DNA of 32,070 nt, taken from contig MSTD01000057.1 of assembly GCA_001942045.1 (NCBI GenBank), positions 1-32,070 on the forward strand, written 5' to 3'. The position numbers were made by a program, and so were the translations under genes. Of the stretch, positions 1 to 9,473 are shown one piece after another (the stretch's first letter is position 1; the number at the start of each line of letters is the position of its first letter). The stretch comes from Mycolicibacterium porcinum (GTDB lineage: Bacteria; Actinomycetota; Actinomycetes; Mycobacteriales; Mycobacteriaceae). Under the pieces are notes generated by a model, which saw only the letters and a program-made list of their open reading frames with translations, was not told the origin of the DNA and did no database searches.

Positions 1-53
1 CGTCGAGGTGTGTGCCGGTGGTGCCGTCGGCACCACCGGCACACACCTCGACG
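1..53. repeat. Perfect inverted repeat, 25-bp arms, 3-nt loop
   Basis: Bases 1-25 are the exact reverse complement of bases 29-53, with GTC between them. The repeat starts at the first base of the window, so the arms may be longer than seen. It is too long and perfect to be ordinary coding redundancy, and no T-run follows on either strand, so it is not a typical intrinsic terminator. It may be a true cruciform-forming sequence or a foldback artefact at a contig end. Confidence 0.9.
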
Positions 54-182
54 GCAGCACCGGCCGAGACCGGAAGTGGCGGAGGTCACGAGGGTCAGTC
101 CGGCGGACGTGGTGGTGAGAGCCCGGCCGTACCGGGGATTGAATTGCCCCTGTTGCCGGGGCTAGGCGGCGGTCAGCGGTAG
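1..182 (+). CDS. C-terminal end of a Pro/Gly/Ala-rich protein, probably anti-sigma factor RsdA (5' end outside window)
   Basis: The third forward frame is open from the window edge to a TAG at 180-182. It encodes about 59 residues rich in Pro, Ala, Gly and Ser, ending in a hydrophobic and glycine-rich tail ([14 protein letters not shown]). No domain is visible. The call rests on synteny: in M. tuberculosis the gene convergent with Rv3412 is Rv3413c, the alanine/proline-rich anti-sigma-D factor RsdA. Its last codons overlap the 3' end of the DUF5319 gene by 10 bases. The first 53 bases form a perfect inverted repeat, so the left part of this frame could be an assembly foldback rather than true coding sequence. 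Frame 1 is also open to 165, so the choice of frame is an inference from composition. Confidence 0.4.
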   Translation, partial: SRCVPVVPSAPPAHTSTAAPAETGSGGGHEGQSGGRGGESPAVPGIELPLLPGLGGGQR

Positions 183-607
183 CCGTCGGTGTCCGAGGTG
201 GCCTCATTGAGGGACGCGTCCGCGTACCCGCGGCAGTAATCCCAGGTCACGTAGGCGTCGGGCTCAGGGTCGTAGGCCGGCTCGTGCGGGCGCACGGTGC
301 CGTCGACAAGCAGCTGCAGCAGGTTGGCGCGCAGCATGTCCCAATCGTGGTAGTGGTCCTGCTGGCATTCGTCACAGCAGACGACGAGGCCACGAATTCC
401 CTTGTGTGCCAACAACGCTTCGTACACCGCGAGATCGGCGAGATCTGCCTCGACTGCCGTCCGTTCCTGGGGGTCCAGAGGCTGGCCCGGCTCGATCGCG
501 TCCAGCGCAGCCGACGGATCGCAAGGATCGTCGGCAAACGGATCGGGCGGCAAACCAGGGGGGAGGTGGTCACGCACGAGTCCCACACTACGCAGCCGCA
601 CTCCCAT
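173..607 (-). CDS. DUF5319 family protein (Rv3412 homologue)
   Basis: A small acidic cytoplasmic protein of unknown function, conserved in mycobacteria beside guaB2. The sequence matches what I recall of Rv3412 almost throughout, including [20 protein letters not shown] near the start, a [17 protein letters not shown] stretch and the [18 protein letters not shown] tail. The CxxC plus His/Asp cluster (CCDEC...HYHDWD) could bind a metal, but that is inference. The ATG at 607 has AGGA about 11 bases upstream. A GTG at 577 would give a protein starting VRDHLPPG, close to the annotated Rv3412 start (MRDHLPPG), and is equally plausible. It is divergent from guaB2 across about 115 bases. Confidence 0.85.
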   Translation of the reverse strand: MGVRLRSVGLVRDHLPPGLPPDPFADDPCDPSAALDAIEPGQPLDPQERTAVEADLADLAVYEALLAHKGIRGLVVCCDECQQDHYHDWDMLRANLLQLLVDGTVRPHEPAYDPEPDAYVTWDYCRGYADASLNEATSDTDGYR

Positions 608-677
608 CGCGCCAGCCGTCCTGATCTGCAGCCGCAGGTGCGAGGAGCGGCAACATCACTGTCAATATCCGAGCCGA

Positions 678-683
678 TAGAAT
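678..683 (+). promoter_or_regulatory. Candidate -10 element for guaB2
   Basis: TAGAAT at 678-683 fits the mycobacterial TANNNT -10 consensus and would place transcription start near 690, about 34 bases before the guaB2 ATG. It lies inside a small inverted repeat (CCGAT, 3 nt, ATCGG, 674-686). No good -35 was seen, which is common in mycobacteria. This is sequence inference only. Confidence 0.35.
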
Positions 684-693
684 CGGGTTATAA

Positions 694-2265
<1,572 letters not shown>

Positions 2266-2294
2266 TTCGGTGGGGCAGGAGACTAAGAACAGTC

Positions 2295-3431
2295 ATGCGC
2301 GACATGGTTGAGATCGGCATGGGCAGAACCGCCCGCCGTACCTACGAACTCGATGACGTCACGATCGTGCCGTCCCGGCGCACCCGCTCGTCCAAGGACG
2401 TGTCGACGGCCTGGCAGCTCGATGCCTACCGCTTCGAGGTTCCGGTGGTCGCGCATCCCTCCGATTCCCTGGTGTCGGTGGAGTTCGCGATCGAGATGGG
2501 TCGGCTCGGCGGTCTCGGCGTGCTTAACGGCGAGGGGTTGATCGGCCGGCACGCCGATGTCGAGGCGAAGATCGCTCAGGTTCTCGATGTCGCGGCGAAT
2601 GCCGACGATGATTCGGCCGCCATCCGGATGCTGCAGCAGTTGCATGCCGAGCCACTGGATCCCGAGCTACTCGGCGCTGCGGTGGCCCGGATCCGCGAGG
2701 CCGGGGTGACCACGGCCGTGCGGGTCAGCCCGCAGAACGCCCAGGCCCTGACCCCGACTCTGGTGGCCGCCGGGATCGACCTGCTGGTCATCCAGGGCAC
2801 CATCATCTCCGCCGAGCGGGTCGCGTCCGATGGAGAGCCGCTCAATCTGAAGACCTTCATCTCCGAGCTCGACGTGCCCGTGGTGGCCGGCGGTGTGCTC
2901 GACCACCGCACCGCGCTGCACCTGATGCGCACCGGCGCGGCCGGCGTGATCGTCGGCTACGGCTCGACGGCCGGGGTGACCACGAGCGACGAGGTGCTCG
3001 GCATCAGCGTGCCGATGGCCACCGCGATCGCCGATGCGGCCGCCGCCCGCCGTGAGTACCTCGACGAGACCGGCGGACGCTACGTGCACGTGCTGGCCGA
3101 CGGCGACATCCACACCTCGGGCGACCTGGCCAAGGCGATCGCCTGCGGCGCGGACGCCGTCGTGCTGGGCACGCCGCTGGCAGTGGCGGCCGAGGCCCAG
3201 GGCGGTGGCTGGTTCTGGCCGACCGCCGCGGCGCACCCGTCGTTGCCGCGCGGCGCCCTGCTGCAGGTGGCGGTCGGTGAGCGCCCGGGCCTGGAACAGG
3301 TGCTGACCGGTCCGTCCGACGATCCGTTCGGATCGCTCAACCTGGTCGGCGGGCTGCGCCGGTCGATGGCCAAGGCCGGCTACTGCGATCTGAAGGAGTT
3401 CCAGAAGGTTGGCCTGACCGTCGGGAGCTGA
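2295..3431 (+). CDS. guaB3: IMP dehydrogenase-like protein GuaB3
   Basis: A 378-residue barrel protein of the GuaB3 type, very similar to Rv3410c from VEIGMGRTARRTYEL to the C-terminal KAGYCDLKEFQKVGLTVG. It has no CBS insertion. At the place where GuaB2 has GSICTT there is no matching cysteine motif: the barrel reads LLVIQGTIISAERV and later GYGSTAGVTTSDEV. A normal IMPDH thioimidate mechanism is therefore doubtful. Glycine-rich phosphate-binding loops (ADGDIHTSGDLAKAIACGADAVVLG) remain. AGGAG at 2277-2281 lies 13 bases before the ATG at 2295; the ATG at 2304 matches the M. tuberculosis start but is 22 bases away. It could be a purine enzyme of altered specificity, a regulator or a partner of GuaB2; its role in actinobacteria is unsettled. 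Confidence 0.92.
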   Translation: MRDMVEIGMGRTARRTYELDDVTIVPSRRTRSSKDVSTAWQLDAYRFEVPVVAHPSDSLVSVEFAIEMGRLGGLGVLNGEGLIGRHADVEAKIAQVLDVAANADDDSAAIRMLQQLHAEPLDPELLGAAVARIREAGVTTAVRVSPQNAQALTPTLVAAGIDLLVIQGTIISAERVASDGEPLNLKTFISELDVPVVAGGVLDHRTALHLMRTGAAGVIVGYGSTAGVTTSDEVLGISVPMATAIADAAAARREYLDETGGRYVHVLADGDIHTSGDLAKAIACGADAVVLGTPLAVAAEAQGGGWFWPTAAAHPSLPRGALLQVAVGERPGLEQVLTGPSDDPFGSLNLVGGLRRSMAKAGYCDLKEFQKVGLTVGS

Positions 3432-3503
3432 CCTTTTCGCGGTTTTCGACCCCTGGGTTGTGCTGGGGCGATTTTCGCGACCCTCCGGTAGAAACCGGCG
3501 CGC

Positions 3504-3529
3504 GTCTACGTCCGCTGTCTATGTCCGCT
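3504..3529 (+). repeat. 13-bp tandem direct repeat upstream of choD
   Basis: GTCTACGTCCGCT at 3504-3516 is followed directly by GTCTATGTCCGCT at 3517-3529, with one transition between the copies. It sits about 75-100 bases before the choD start in the 171-base guaB3-choD gap. Two adjacent direct half-sites could be an activator site. No matching regulator is evident nearby. Confidence 0.6.
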
Positions 3530-3590
3530 GAAGCCAAACTCTTCTTTACAAGTTAGGCCCTCCTGTCTAGAAGTTACCTGTCGGTAGCGT

Positions 3591-3602
3591 CATACTGATC
3601 AC
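3591..3602 (+). promoter_or_regulatory. Candidate -10 for a leaderless choD transcript
   Basis: CATACT at 3591-3596 ends 6 bases before the choD ATG, the spacing expected if transcription starts at the A of the start codon. No Shine-Dalgarno sequence precedes the ATG, which favours leaderless initiation. The hexamer departs from TANNNT at its first base, so confidence is limited. No KstR-type palindrome is visible in this gap. Confidence 0.3.
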
Positions 3603-5339
3603 ATGAAGCCCGACTATGACGTCTTGGTGATCGGTTCTGGATTCGGCGGCAGCGTGAGTGCGCTGCGGCTGACGGAGAAGGGTTATCGAGTCGGTGTACT
3701 CGAAGCCGGCCAGCGGTTCACGGACGCCGACTTCGCCAAGACCTCGTGGGATCTGCGCAAGTTCCTGTGGGCGCCGCAGTTGGGCATGTACGGCATTCAG
3801 CGCATCCACCTGCTGCGCAACGTGATGATCCTGGCCGGTGCCGGCGTGGGCGGTGGATCGCTGAACTACGCCAACACCCTCTATGTGCCGCCGGACCCGT
3901 TCTTCAACGACCCGCAGTGGAAGGACATCACCGACTGGCGGGCCGAGCTGATGCCGCATTACGACCAGGCTCAGCGGATGCTCGGCGTGGTGAAGAACCC
4001 GACCTTCACCGACGCGGACCGCATCGTCAAAGAGGTCGCCGACGACATGGGCTGCGGCGACACCTTCGTCGCCACGCCGGTCGGGGTGTTCTTCGGCCTC
4101 GACGGCGAGAAGACCCCGGGCAAGACCGTGCCCGATCCGTTCTTCGGCGGCGTCGGCCCGGCCCGCACCGGGTGCATCGAGTGCGGTGAGTGCATGACCG
4201 GTTGTCGGCACGGCGCCAAGAACACGCTCGTCAAGAACTACCTCGGCCTCGCGGAATCAGCTGGGGCACAAGTACATCCGATGACCACGGTGACGAATTT
4301 CGAGCAGCGCCCCGACGGTCTGTGGGAGGTCACCACCGTCCGTACCGGCAGCAAGCTGCGTCGTCGCCGCAAGACCTTCACCGCCACGCACCTGATCCTG
4401 GCGGCCGGGACGTACAACACGCAGAAGCTGCTGTTCAAGATGCGGGACGCAGGAAAGCTCGCGAAGCTGTCGTCGCGCCTCGGTGTGCTGACCCGCACCA
4501 ACTCCGAGTCCATCGTGGGTGCCCAGACCCTCACGGTGACACCGGGCATGGATCTGACCCACGGCGTGGCTATCACCTCCTCGGTGCATCCCACCTCCGA
4601 TACCCACGTGGAACCGGTGCGCTACGGCAAGGGCTCCAACGCGATGGGGCTGCTGCAGACGCTGATGACCGACGGCACCGGCCCGCAGGGCACCGATGTG
4701 CCTCGCTGGCGGCAGTTCCTCGACCAGGCCCGTGAGGATCCGCGCAACCTGGTCAGGCTCCTCAACCCGCAGCGGTGGAGTGAGCGCACGGTCATCGCGC
4801 TGGTGATGCAGCACCTGGACAATTCGATCACCACGTTCACCAAGCGTGGGCCCGGCGGTAGGCGGGTCATGACGTCCAAGCAGGGCCACGGCGAGCCGAA
4901 TCCGACGTGGATTCCGGTGGGGAACGAGTTCACCCGGCGGATGGCGGAGAAGGTCGACGGAGTCGCGGGCGGCACCTGGGGCGAGCTGTTCAACATCCCG
5001 CTCACCGCACACTTCCTCGGCGGCGCGGCTATCGGCGACAGTGCCGAGCACGGCGTCATCGATCCGTACCAGCGCGTCTACAACTACCCGACCCTTTACG
5101 TCATGGACGGTGCCGCGATCTCGGCGAACCTCGGGGTGAATCCGTCGCTGTCGATCACGGCCCAAGCGGAGCGCGCGGCGTCGTTGTGGCCGAACAAGGG
5201 GCAGGACGACCAGCGCCCGGCGCAGAATGAGCCGTACCGGAAACTGGCGCCGATCGCGCCCGAGCATCCCGTGGTGCCGGCCGAGGCACCCGCCGGGCTG
5301 CGGCGGCTGCCGATCGAGCCGGTCAACTCGGGCGGTTAA
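3603..5339 (+). CDS. choD: GMC-family oxidoreductase ChoD (putative cholesterol oxidase)
   Basis: A 578-residue FAD enzyme with the same length and neighbourhood as M. tuberculosis ChoD (Rv3409c). The Rossmann motif [19 protein letters not shown] starts at residue 9, followed by the [13 protein letters not shown] flavin-binding segment near residue 79-91 and a C-terminal GMC segment ([28 protein letters not shown]). Residues 191-201 contain four cysteines spaced C-x2-C-x2-C-x3-C (C191, C194, C197, C201), unusual for a secreted cholesterol oxidase. There is no signal peptide. The ATG lacks a Shine-Dalgarno site. Although named cholesterol oxidase, the main mycobacterial 3-beta-hydroxysteroid oxidation enzyme is a separate dehydrogenase, so the true substrate is uncertain. 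Confidence 0.9.
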   Translation: MKPDYDVLVIGSGFGGSVSALRLTEKGYRVGVLEAGQRFTDADFAKTSWDLRKFLWAPQLGMYGIQRIHLLRNVMILAGAGVGGGSLNYANTLYVPPDPFFNDPQWKDITDWRAELMPHYDQAQRMLGVVKNPTFTDADRIVKEVADDMGCGDTFVATPVGVFFGLDGEKTPGKTVPDPFFGGVGPARTGCIECGECMTGCRHGAKNTLVKNYLGLAESAGAQVHPMTTVTNFEQRPDGLWEVTTVRTGSKLRRRRKTFTATHLILAAGTYNTQKLLFKMRDAGKLAKLSSRLGVLTRTNSESIVGAQTLTVTPGMDLTHGVAITSSVHPTSDTHVEPVRYGKGSNAMGLLQTLMTDGTGPQGTDVPRWRQFLDQAREDPRNLVRLLNPQRWSERTVIALVMQHLDNSITTFTKRGPGGRRVMTSKQGHGEPNPTWIPVGNEFTRRMAEKVDGVAGGTWGELFNIPLTAHFLGGAAIGDSAEHGVIDPYQRVYNYPTLYVMDGAAISANLGVNPSLSITAQAERAASLWPNKGQDDQRPAQNEPYRKLAPIAPEHPVVPAEAPAGLRRLPIEPVNSGG

Positions 5340-5406
5340 GCCCCGTCCCGTTCCGGGTATCCAACCCTCGCCGGGCGGCGAGGTCCGGCCGGGAGGGGTG
5401 TGGCAG

Positions 5407-6066
5407 ATGCGGAAGGTGTTCCACGACGAGTTGACGGCGCTGTGCACTCAACTCGCCGAGATGTGCGAGTTGGCGGTGAGCGCCATGCAGCGGGCCAACG
5501 CGGCCCTGCTCGACTCCGATCTGTCGCTGGCCGAGCAGGTCATCGCTGACCATGAACACATCGCCGCCTATAACCGTCGCATCGAGGAGTCGGCATTTCG
5601 GCTGCTGGCCCTGCAGCAACCGGTGGCCAGCGAATTGCGCACCATCGTCGGGTCGATGCATATCGCGGCCGATATCGACCGGATGGGTGCGCTCGCAGTG
5701 CATGTCGCCGACATCTCCCGGTTGCGGCATCCCGAGTGCGCCCTGCCCGATGAGGTGCGCGCGAGTTTCACCGATATGGGATCGCAGGCGGTGCGGTTGG
5801 CGCAGACCGCGCAGGAGGTGCTGGTGTCACGCGATCCGGATGCGGCCGCCCGGCTGCGTGACGAGGACGACGCCGTCGACGCCGAGCATCGCCACCTGTT
5901 CACCCTGCTGCTGGACCGTCAGTGGGAGGACGGGGTGTGCTCGGCTGTCGACGTCGCATTGTTGGGCCGCTACTACGAGCGGTACGCCGATCACGCCGTC
6001 GAGATCGGCAGCCGGGTGATCTTCGAAGCGACCGGCGGGCGGCCGGTGCACAAGAAACTGGCGTAA
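5407..6066 (+). CDS. phoU: PhoU-family phosphate signalling protein (PhoY-like)
   Basis: A 219-residue all-helical cytoplasmic protein made of two PhoU three-helix repeats. Each repeat carries the acidic metal-binding signature of the family: [19 protein letters not shown] around residues 80-100 and [19 protein letters not shown] around residues 185-205. PhoU proteins link the Pst phosphate transporter to a sensor kinase (SenX3-RegX3 in mycobacteria) and repress the phosphate-starvation response when phosphate is plentiful. The ATG at 5407 follows GGGAGG at 5391-5396. No pst or two-component genes are adjacent, as for the stand-alone phoY genes of M. tuberculosis. In M. tuberculosis this place between choD and Rv3406 holds vapBC47 instead. 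The gene converges on the next one with only 4 bases between. Confidence 0.9.
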   Translation: MRKVFHDELTALCTQLAEMCELAVSAMQRANAALLDSDLSLAEQVIADHEHIAAYNRRIEESAFRLLALQQPVASELRTIVGSMHIAADIDRMGALAVHVADISRLRHPECALPDEVRASFTDMGSQAVRLAQTAQEVLVSRDPDAAARLRDEDDAVDAEHRHLFTLLLDRQWEDGVCSAVDVALLGRYYERYADHAVEIGSRVIFEATGGRPVHKKLA

Positions 6067-6070
6067 GCCG

Positions 6071-6685
6071 TTACCGCGCGGCTCCGGGGGAGGATTCCAG
6101 GAGCGCGGTGAACAGCCGGGTGAGAGTGTCGACATCGACCGTGCCCGGTTGCAGCACTTCCTCGGTGGCAATGCCGGAGATGATGGTGACCACGAGTTGG
6201 GCCAGGGCCGCCAACTGGTGACCGGGCAGGCTCGTTCCGGCTTGTTCGACGATGTGCAGGGCTTGATCGGCCGCGGCCCGGCGGCGGGCCACCAGGCGTT
6301 CCCGCAGCTGGGGATCGCGAATTGCGCGCAGCCAGTACTCGATCAGCACGATCTGGTACTCGGTCTGATCGTGTATCGAGTCGAGCGTCGCCCGGCTCAA
6401 TGCCGCCGCGATGGTGGCGGTGTCGCCTTGGCCACTGTCGAGCGCGGTGGCGATGAGTGCGCCGCGGCTCTCGAACTGTCGGTCCAACAGCGCCAGGAAC
6501 AACTCGTCCTTGGATTCGAAGTTGGAGTACACCGCGCCTTTGGTGAATCCCGCGGCGTGACCGATGGCGTCAATGGTGGCGCCAGCGAATCCCTCAGCCG
6601 CGAAAACCTTGAGCGCTGCGTCCAGGATCCGGTCCCGCACCTCGTCACGGGTGGGGCGGGTGCGGGTGGGTTTGACAGCCGACAT
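6071..6685 (-). CDS. TetR-family transcriptional repressor of the adjacent transport genes
   Basis: A 204-residue regulator with the typical N-terminal helix-turn-helix (RDRILDAALKVFAAEGFAG, then TIDAIGHAAGFTKGAVYSNFESKDELFLAL, about residues 16-65) and a helical ligand domain. The start at 6685 follows MSAVKPTRTR. The frame extends upstream into the operator region, so longer starts are unlikely. TATCGT, part of the nearest palindrome, ends 7 bases before the ATG, so the message may be leaderless and autorepressed. It is divergent from the ABC-like/YhgE pair, with twin operators between, and very probably controls both directions. The ligand is unknown. Confidence 0.88.
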   Translation of the reverse strand: MSAVKPTRTRPTRDEVRDRILDAALKVFAAEGFAGATIDAIGHAAGFTKGAVYSNFESKDELFLALLDRQFESRGALIATALDSGQGDTATIAAALSRATLDSIHDQTEYQIVLIEYWLRAIRDPQLRERLVARRRAAADQALHIVEQAGTSLPGHQLAALAQLVVTIISGIATEEVLQPGTVDVDTLTRLFTALLESSPGAAR

Positions 6686-6692
6686 GCCCAAC

Positions 6693-6731
6693 ACGATACT
6701 CGCTAGTATCGTATGGATACCAGTGAGTATC
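6693..6731. promoter_or_regulatory. Twin TetR-type operators in the divergent promoter
   Basis: ACGATACT-CGCT-AGTATCGT (6693-6712) is a perfect inverted repeat with 8-base arms. A second site of the same 16-base core layout, GATACCAGTGAGTATC (6716-6731), keeps GATAC...GTATC. Core starts at 6695 and 6716 are 21 bases apart, two helical turns, which suits two dimers on the same DNA face. The sites overlap the likely promoter elements of both divergent genes. Confidence 0.82.
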
Positions 6732-6743
6732 GAAAGGTCGGAG

Positions 6744-7448
6744 ATGGAAGACAGGGACGACGCGTCTGAGGTGCCCGAGGAGGACGACGCGCAAGACGCG
6801 CCGCAGATCATCGCGGCCGCGCTGGGGGTGGACGGCGAACATGGTCCGCTGTTCACCGACATCGACCTCGAGCTCACACCGGGATTCCATGCCATCCAGA
6901 TGCCCGGCGGTTGGGGGCAGACCGCGCTGCTGCTGACGCTGGCCGGACGGCTCAAACCCACCCGCGGCACGGTGACGGTCTGCGGCGAGACGGACCCGAA
7001 AGCGATCCGGCGGCACTGCGCGATCGCGGCGTTCGCCGACATCGATGAACTCGAGGACTCGGTCACCGTCCAGACGGTGCTCGCCGAGCAGCGTCGCTGG
7101 CTGGCTCCGTGGTACCGGCGGGTGCCGATCGAGGCCGGCGAATCCGCCTTGCGTGAGGTCTTCGGAGAGCTGACGCCGCCCGCGCCCGAGACCTACATCA
7201 GTGAACTGTCCGACCTCGACCTGTTCCTGTTGAAGGTCACCCTGGCGCTGTTCTCGCAGCGTCCGATCCTGGTGGTCGGCGATCTCGAACAGGTCAGAGA
7301 CAACTCGCGCCGGGCCATCGCGATCGAACGACTCGGTGCCGTCGCCGCTGAGCGCAGTGTCGTTGTCGGCGTGACCAATCCGCTCGGTGACGAGGCCCCC
7401 GACCACGGGCTGCACGACCACCGCATCCTTACCGGAAAGAACTCCTGA
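6744..7448 (+). CDS. ABC-ATPase-like protein with degenerate Walker motifs, partner of the YhgE/Pip protein
   Basis: A 234-residue protein with the outline of an ABC nucleotide-binding domain: an acidic N-terminus, then LFTDIDLELTPGFHAIQMPGGWGQTALLLTLAGRLKPTRGTVTVCG, which aligns with the Walker A region and the strand after it. The Walker A lysine is replaced by Gln59 (GGWGQTA). The signature region reads YISELSDLDLFLLKVTLALF, and the Walker B strand reads PILVVGDLEQ in place of a hydrophobic run followed by DEP. ATP hydrolysis is therefore doubtful. The ATG at 6744 has AAAGG at 6733-6737. Its stop shares one base with the next start (TGATG), indicating translational coupling. It may be a non-catalytic scaffold or regulatory subunit of a membrane complex. 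Confidence 0.72.
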   Translation: MEDRDDASEVPEEDDAQDAPQIIAAALGVDGEHGPLFTDIDLELTPGFHAIQMPGGWGQTALLLTLAGRLKPTRGTVTVCGETDPKAIRRHCAIAAFADIDELEDSVTVQTVLAEQRRWLAPWYRRVPIEAGESALREVFGELTPPAPETYISELSDLDLFLLKVTLALFSQRPILVVGDLEQVRDNSRRAIAIERLGAVAAERSVVVGVTNPLGDEAPDHGLHDHRILTGKNS

Positions 7449-9472
7449 TGCTGAATCGACTTCGCGCAAGCGGCTCATCCCGACTGAATGGTCTTCGCGC
7501 AAGCGGCTCATCCCCAGCCGCCGGACTTGCCTTCGGCTCGGAAATCAAACGCTTCGGCCGCAGCCGGATGACCCGCGCCGCCATCGTGGTGCTGATGCTG
7601 CTGCCGCTCGTGTACGGCGCGCTGTACCTGTGGGCGTACTGGGACCCGTTCGGGCAGGTCGACAAAATGCCGGTGGCGCTGGTCAATTCGGACCAGGGCG
7701 CGGTGGTTTCGGGGCAACACATCAATGTCGGCGCCGAGATCGCCAAGAGCTTGACCGACGACGCCAGCCTGAACTGGCATGTGGTGGATGCCGACGAGGC
7801 GCGCCAAGGTGTCGAGCACGGCCAGTACTACTTCATGCTGGAACTGCCTGCCGATTTCAGCGAGGCGATCGCCTCACCGCTGACCGGTAATCCCAAGCAG
7901 GCCAACCTGAATGCGGTCTACAACGACGCCAACAACTACATCTCGTCGAACATCGGCCGTACCGCAATCGACCAGGTGCTCAATGCGGTGTCGACGCGGA
8001 TTTCGGGCCAGGCGGTCAACCAGGTGCTGTCGGTCGTGGTCAGCTCGGGTGCCGGGATCAAGCAAGCGGCCGACGGCGCGGCCCAACTCGCCGACGGCGC
8101 AGTGAAAGTCGACGACGGCGCCGGTCAGCTGGCGACCGGGCTGCACAGCGCCCGGTCTGGTTCGGCCCAGCTGGCCACCGGTGCCAAGCAGCTCTCGGAC
8201 GGGATCACCAAGGCCACCGATCCACTGGTCGCGGTGACGTCCGCACTCTCCAAAGTCGGGGGCGACACCCAGAAACTGGAGGACGGCACCGCTGCACTGC
8301 GACAGGCCAATGACCAGATCGGTGCCATCGCCGGGGCGCAGGATTCCGCTGCGACGGCATTGACGTCGGTAATCGATCAACTGTCGGCCAGCCCGGATCC
8401 GATCGCCAACAACGCGGCCGGAACGCTGCGAGGTGTCCAGGACGACCTTCGGGCTCACCAGTTCACCCCGCAGATCCGGCAACAGCTGACCGACGCCGAG
8501 AACGCGGCCATCTCGATGACGTCGTCACTGCGCAACCCGGGCAGCCCACTGAACACCGCGCTCGATCAGGTGGGCAGCAAGAACTCAGACCTCACTGCCA
8601 AGCTGAACCAGCTGCGCAGCGGGGCGCAGCAACTGGCTTCGGGTAATGCCGAATTGGCCAGTGGGATAGCCAAGCTCGACACCGGTGCCGGGCAACTGAA
8701 ATCGGGCACTGCACAGTTGCGGTCGGGCTCGGCTGAGTTGGCGACCAAGCTCGCCGACGGCGCAGGGCAGGTGCCCGATTGGACACCCGCGCAGAAGGCG
8801 GCGATCGCCGACACCATCGGCGGCCCCGTTCACCTGCAGAACTCGGCGGAGAACGCCGCGCCCAACTTCGGCACGGGGATGGCGCCGTTCTTCATCACGC
8901 TCGCCCTGTTCTTCGGTGCGCTCGTGCTCTGGATGGTGTTGCGTCCGTTGCAGAACCGCCCGATCGCCGCGGAGGTGCTGGCGATCCGCGTGGTGCTCGC
9001 CAGCTACCTGCCCGCCGCGGCGATCGGCCTGTTCCAGGCGGTCATCCTGTACTGCGTGGTGCGCTTCGCACTCGGCATGCAGGTGGCCCATCCGGTGGCG
9101 ATGCTCGGCTTCATGATGCTGATCTCCTGCAGCTTCGTCGCCGCGACGCAGGCGATCAACGCCCTCGTCGGCCCAGCGGTGGGGCGGGTGTTGCTGATGG
9201 CCCTGCTCATGCTCCAGCTGGTCAGCGCCGGCGGCATGTATCCGGTGGAAACCACCTCACGGCCGTTCCAGGTGTTCCACAACTATGACCCGATGACGTA
9301 CGGCGTCAACGGATTACGCCAGCTCATCCTCGGCGGGATCGATCACCGGCTCTGGCAGGCGATCATCACGCTGCTGGTGATCTGGGCCGGTGCCCTGACC
9401 ATCTCGGCGTTGTCGGCCCGGCGTAACCGACTGTGGAACATGACCAGGCTGATGCCGGCCATCAAGATGTGA
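7448..9472 (+). CDS. YhgE/Pip-family membrane protein
   Basis: A 674-residue polytopic protein of the YhgE/Pip family, related at its C-terminus to ABC-2 type permeases. There is one membrane segment near residues 42-64 (AAIVVLMLLPLVYGALYLWAY), then a long external region. That region includes two stretches of short repeats of the type GAxQLAxGAxxL (about residues 205-255 and 390-445), predicted to be helical or coiled-coil. About five or six membrane segments follow between residue 475 and the end. Such proteins act in export or envelope functions, and some serve as phage or toxin receptors. It is coupled to the degenerate ATPase upstream and probably controlled by the divergent TetR. Its first 25 residues carry a duplicated LRASGSS segment just before the conserved part; a start downstream of it is possible. 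It converges on the dioxygenase gene with one base between. Confidence 0.82.
   Translation: MLNRLRASGSSRLNGLRASGSSPAAGLAFGSEIKRFGRSRMTRAAIVVLMLLPLVYGALYLWAYWDPFGQVDKMPVALVNSDQGAVVSGQHINVGAEIAKSLTDDASLNWHVVDADEARQGVEHGQYYFMLELPADFSEAIASPLTGNPKQANLNAVYNDANNYISSNIGRTAIDQVLNAVSTRISGQAVNQVLSVVVSSGAGIKQAADGAAQLADGAVKVDDGAGQLATGLHSARSGSAQLATGAKQLSDGITKATDPLVAVTSALSKVGGDTQKLEDGTAALRQANDQIGAIAGAQDSAATALTSVIDQLSASPDPIANNAAGTLRGVQDDLRAHQFTPQIRQQLTDAENAAISMTSSLRNPGSPLNTALDQVGSKNSDLTAKLNQLRSGAQQLASGNAELASGIAKLDTGAGQLKSGTAQLRSGSAELATKLADGAGQVPDWTPAQKAAIADTIGGPVHLQNSAENAAPNFGTGMAPFFITLALFFGALVLWMVLRPLQNRPIAAEVLAIRVVLASYLPAAAIGLFQAVILYCVVRFALGMQVAHPVAMLGFMMLISCSFVAATQAINALVGPAVGRVLLMALLMLQLVSAGGMYPVETTSRPFQVFHNYDPMTYGVNGLRQLILGGIDHRLWQAIITLLVIWAGALTISALSARRNRLWNMTRLMPAIKM
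7460..7514 (+). repeat. 22-bp direct repeat inside the YhgE/Pip N-terminus
   Basis: The same 22 bases, beginning CTTCGCGCAAGCGG, occur at 7460-7481 and 7493-7514, 33 bases apart and therefore in frame. They duplicate LRASGSS in the protein. The unit is outside the conserved part of the protein and may be a copy of a dispersed short repeat. Confidence 0.85.
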
Positions 9473-9473
9473 G

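Noticed and set aside
3432..3602. KstR cholesterol-regulon operator upstream of choD
   Set aside because: No TNNAAC-NN-GTTNNA palindrome is present in the gap.
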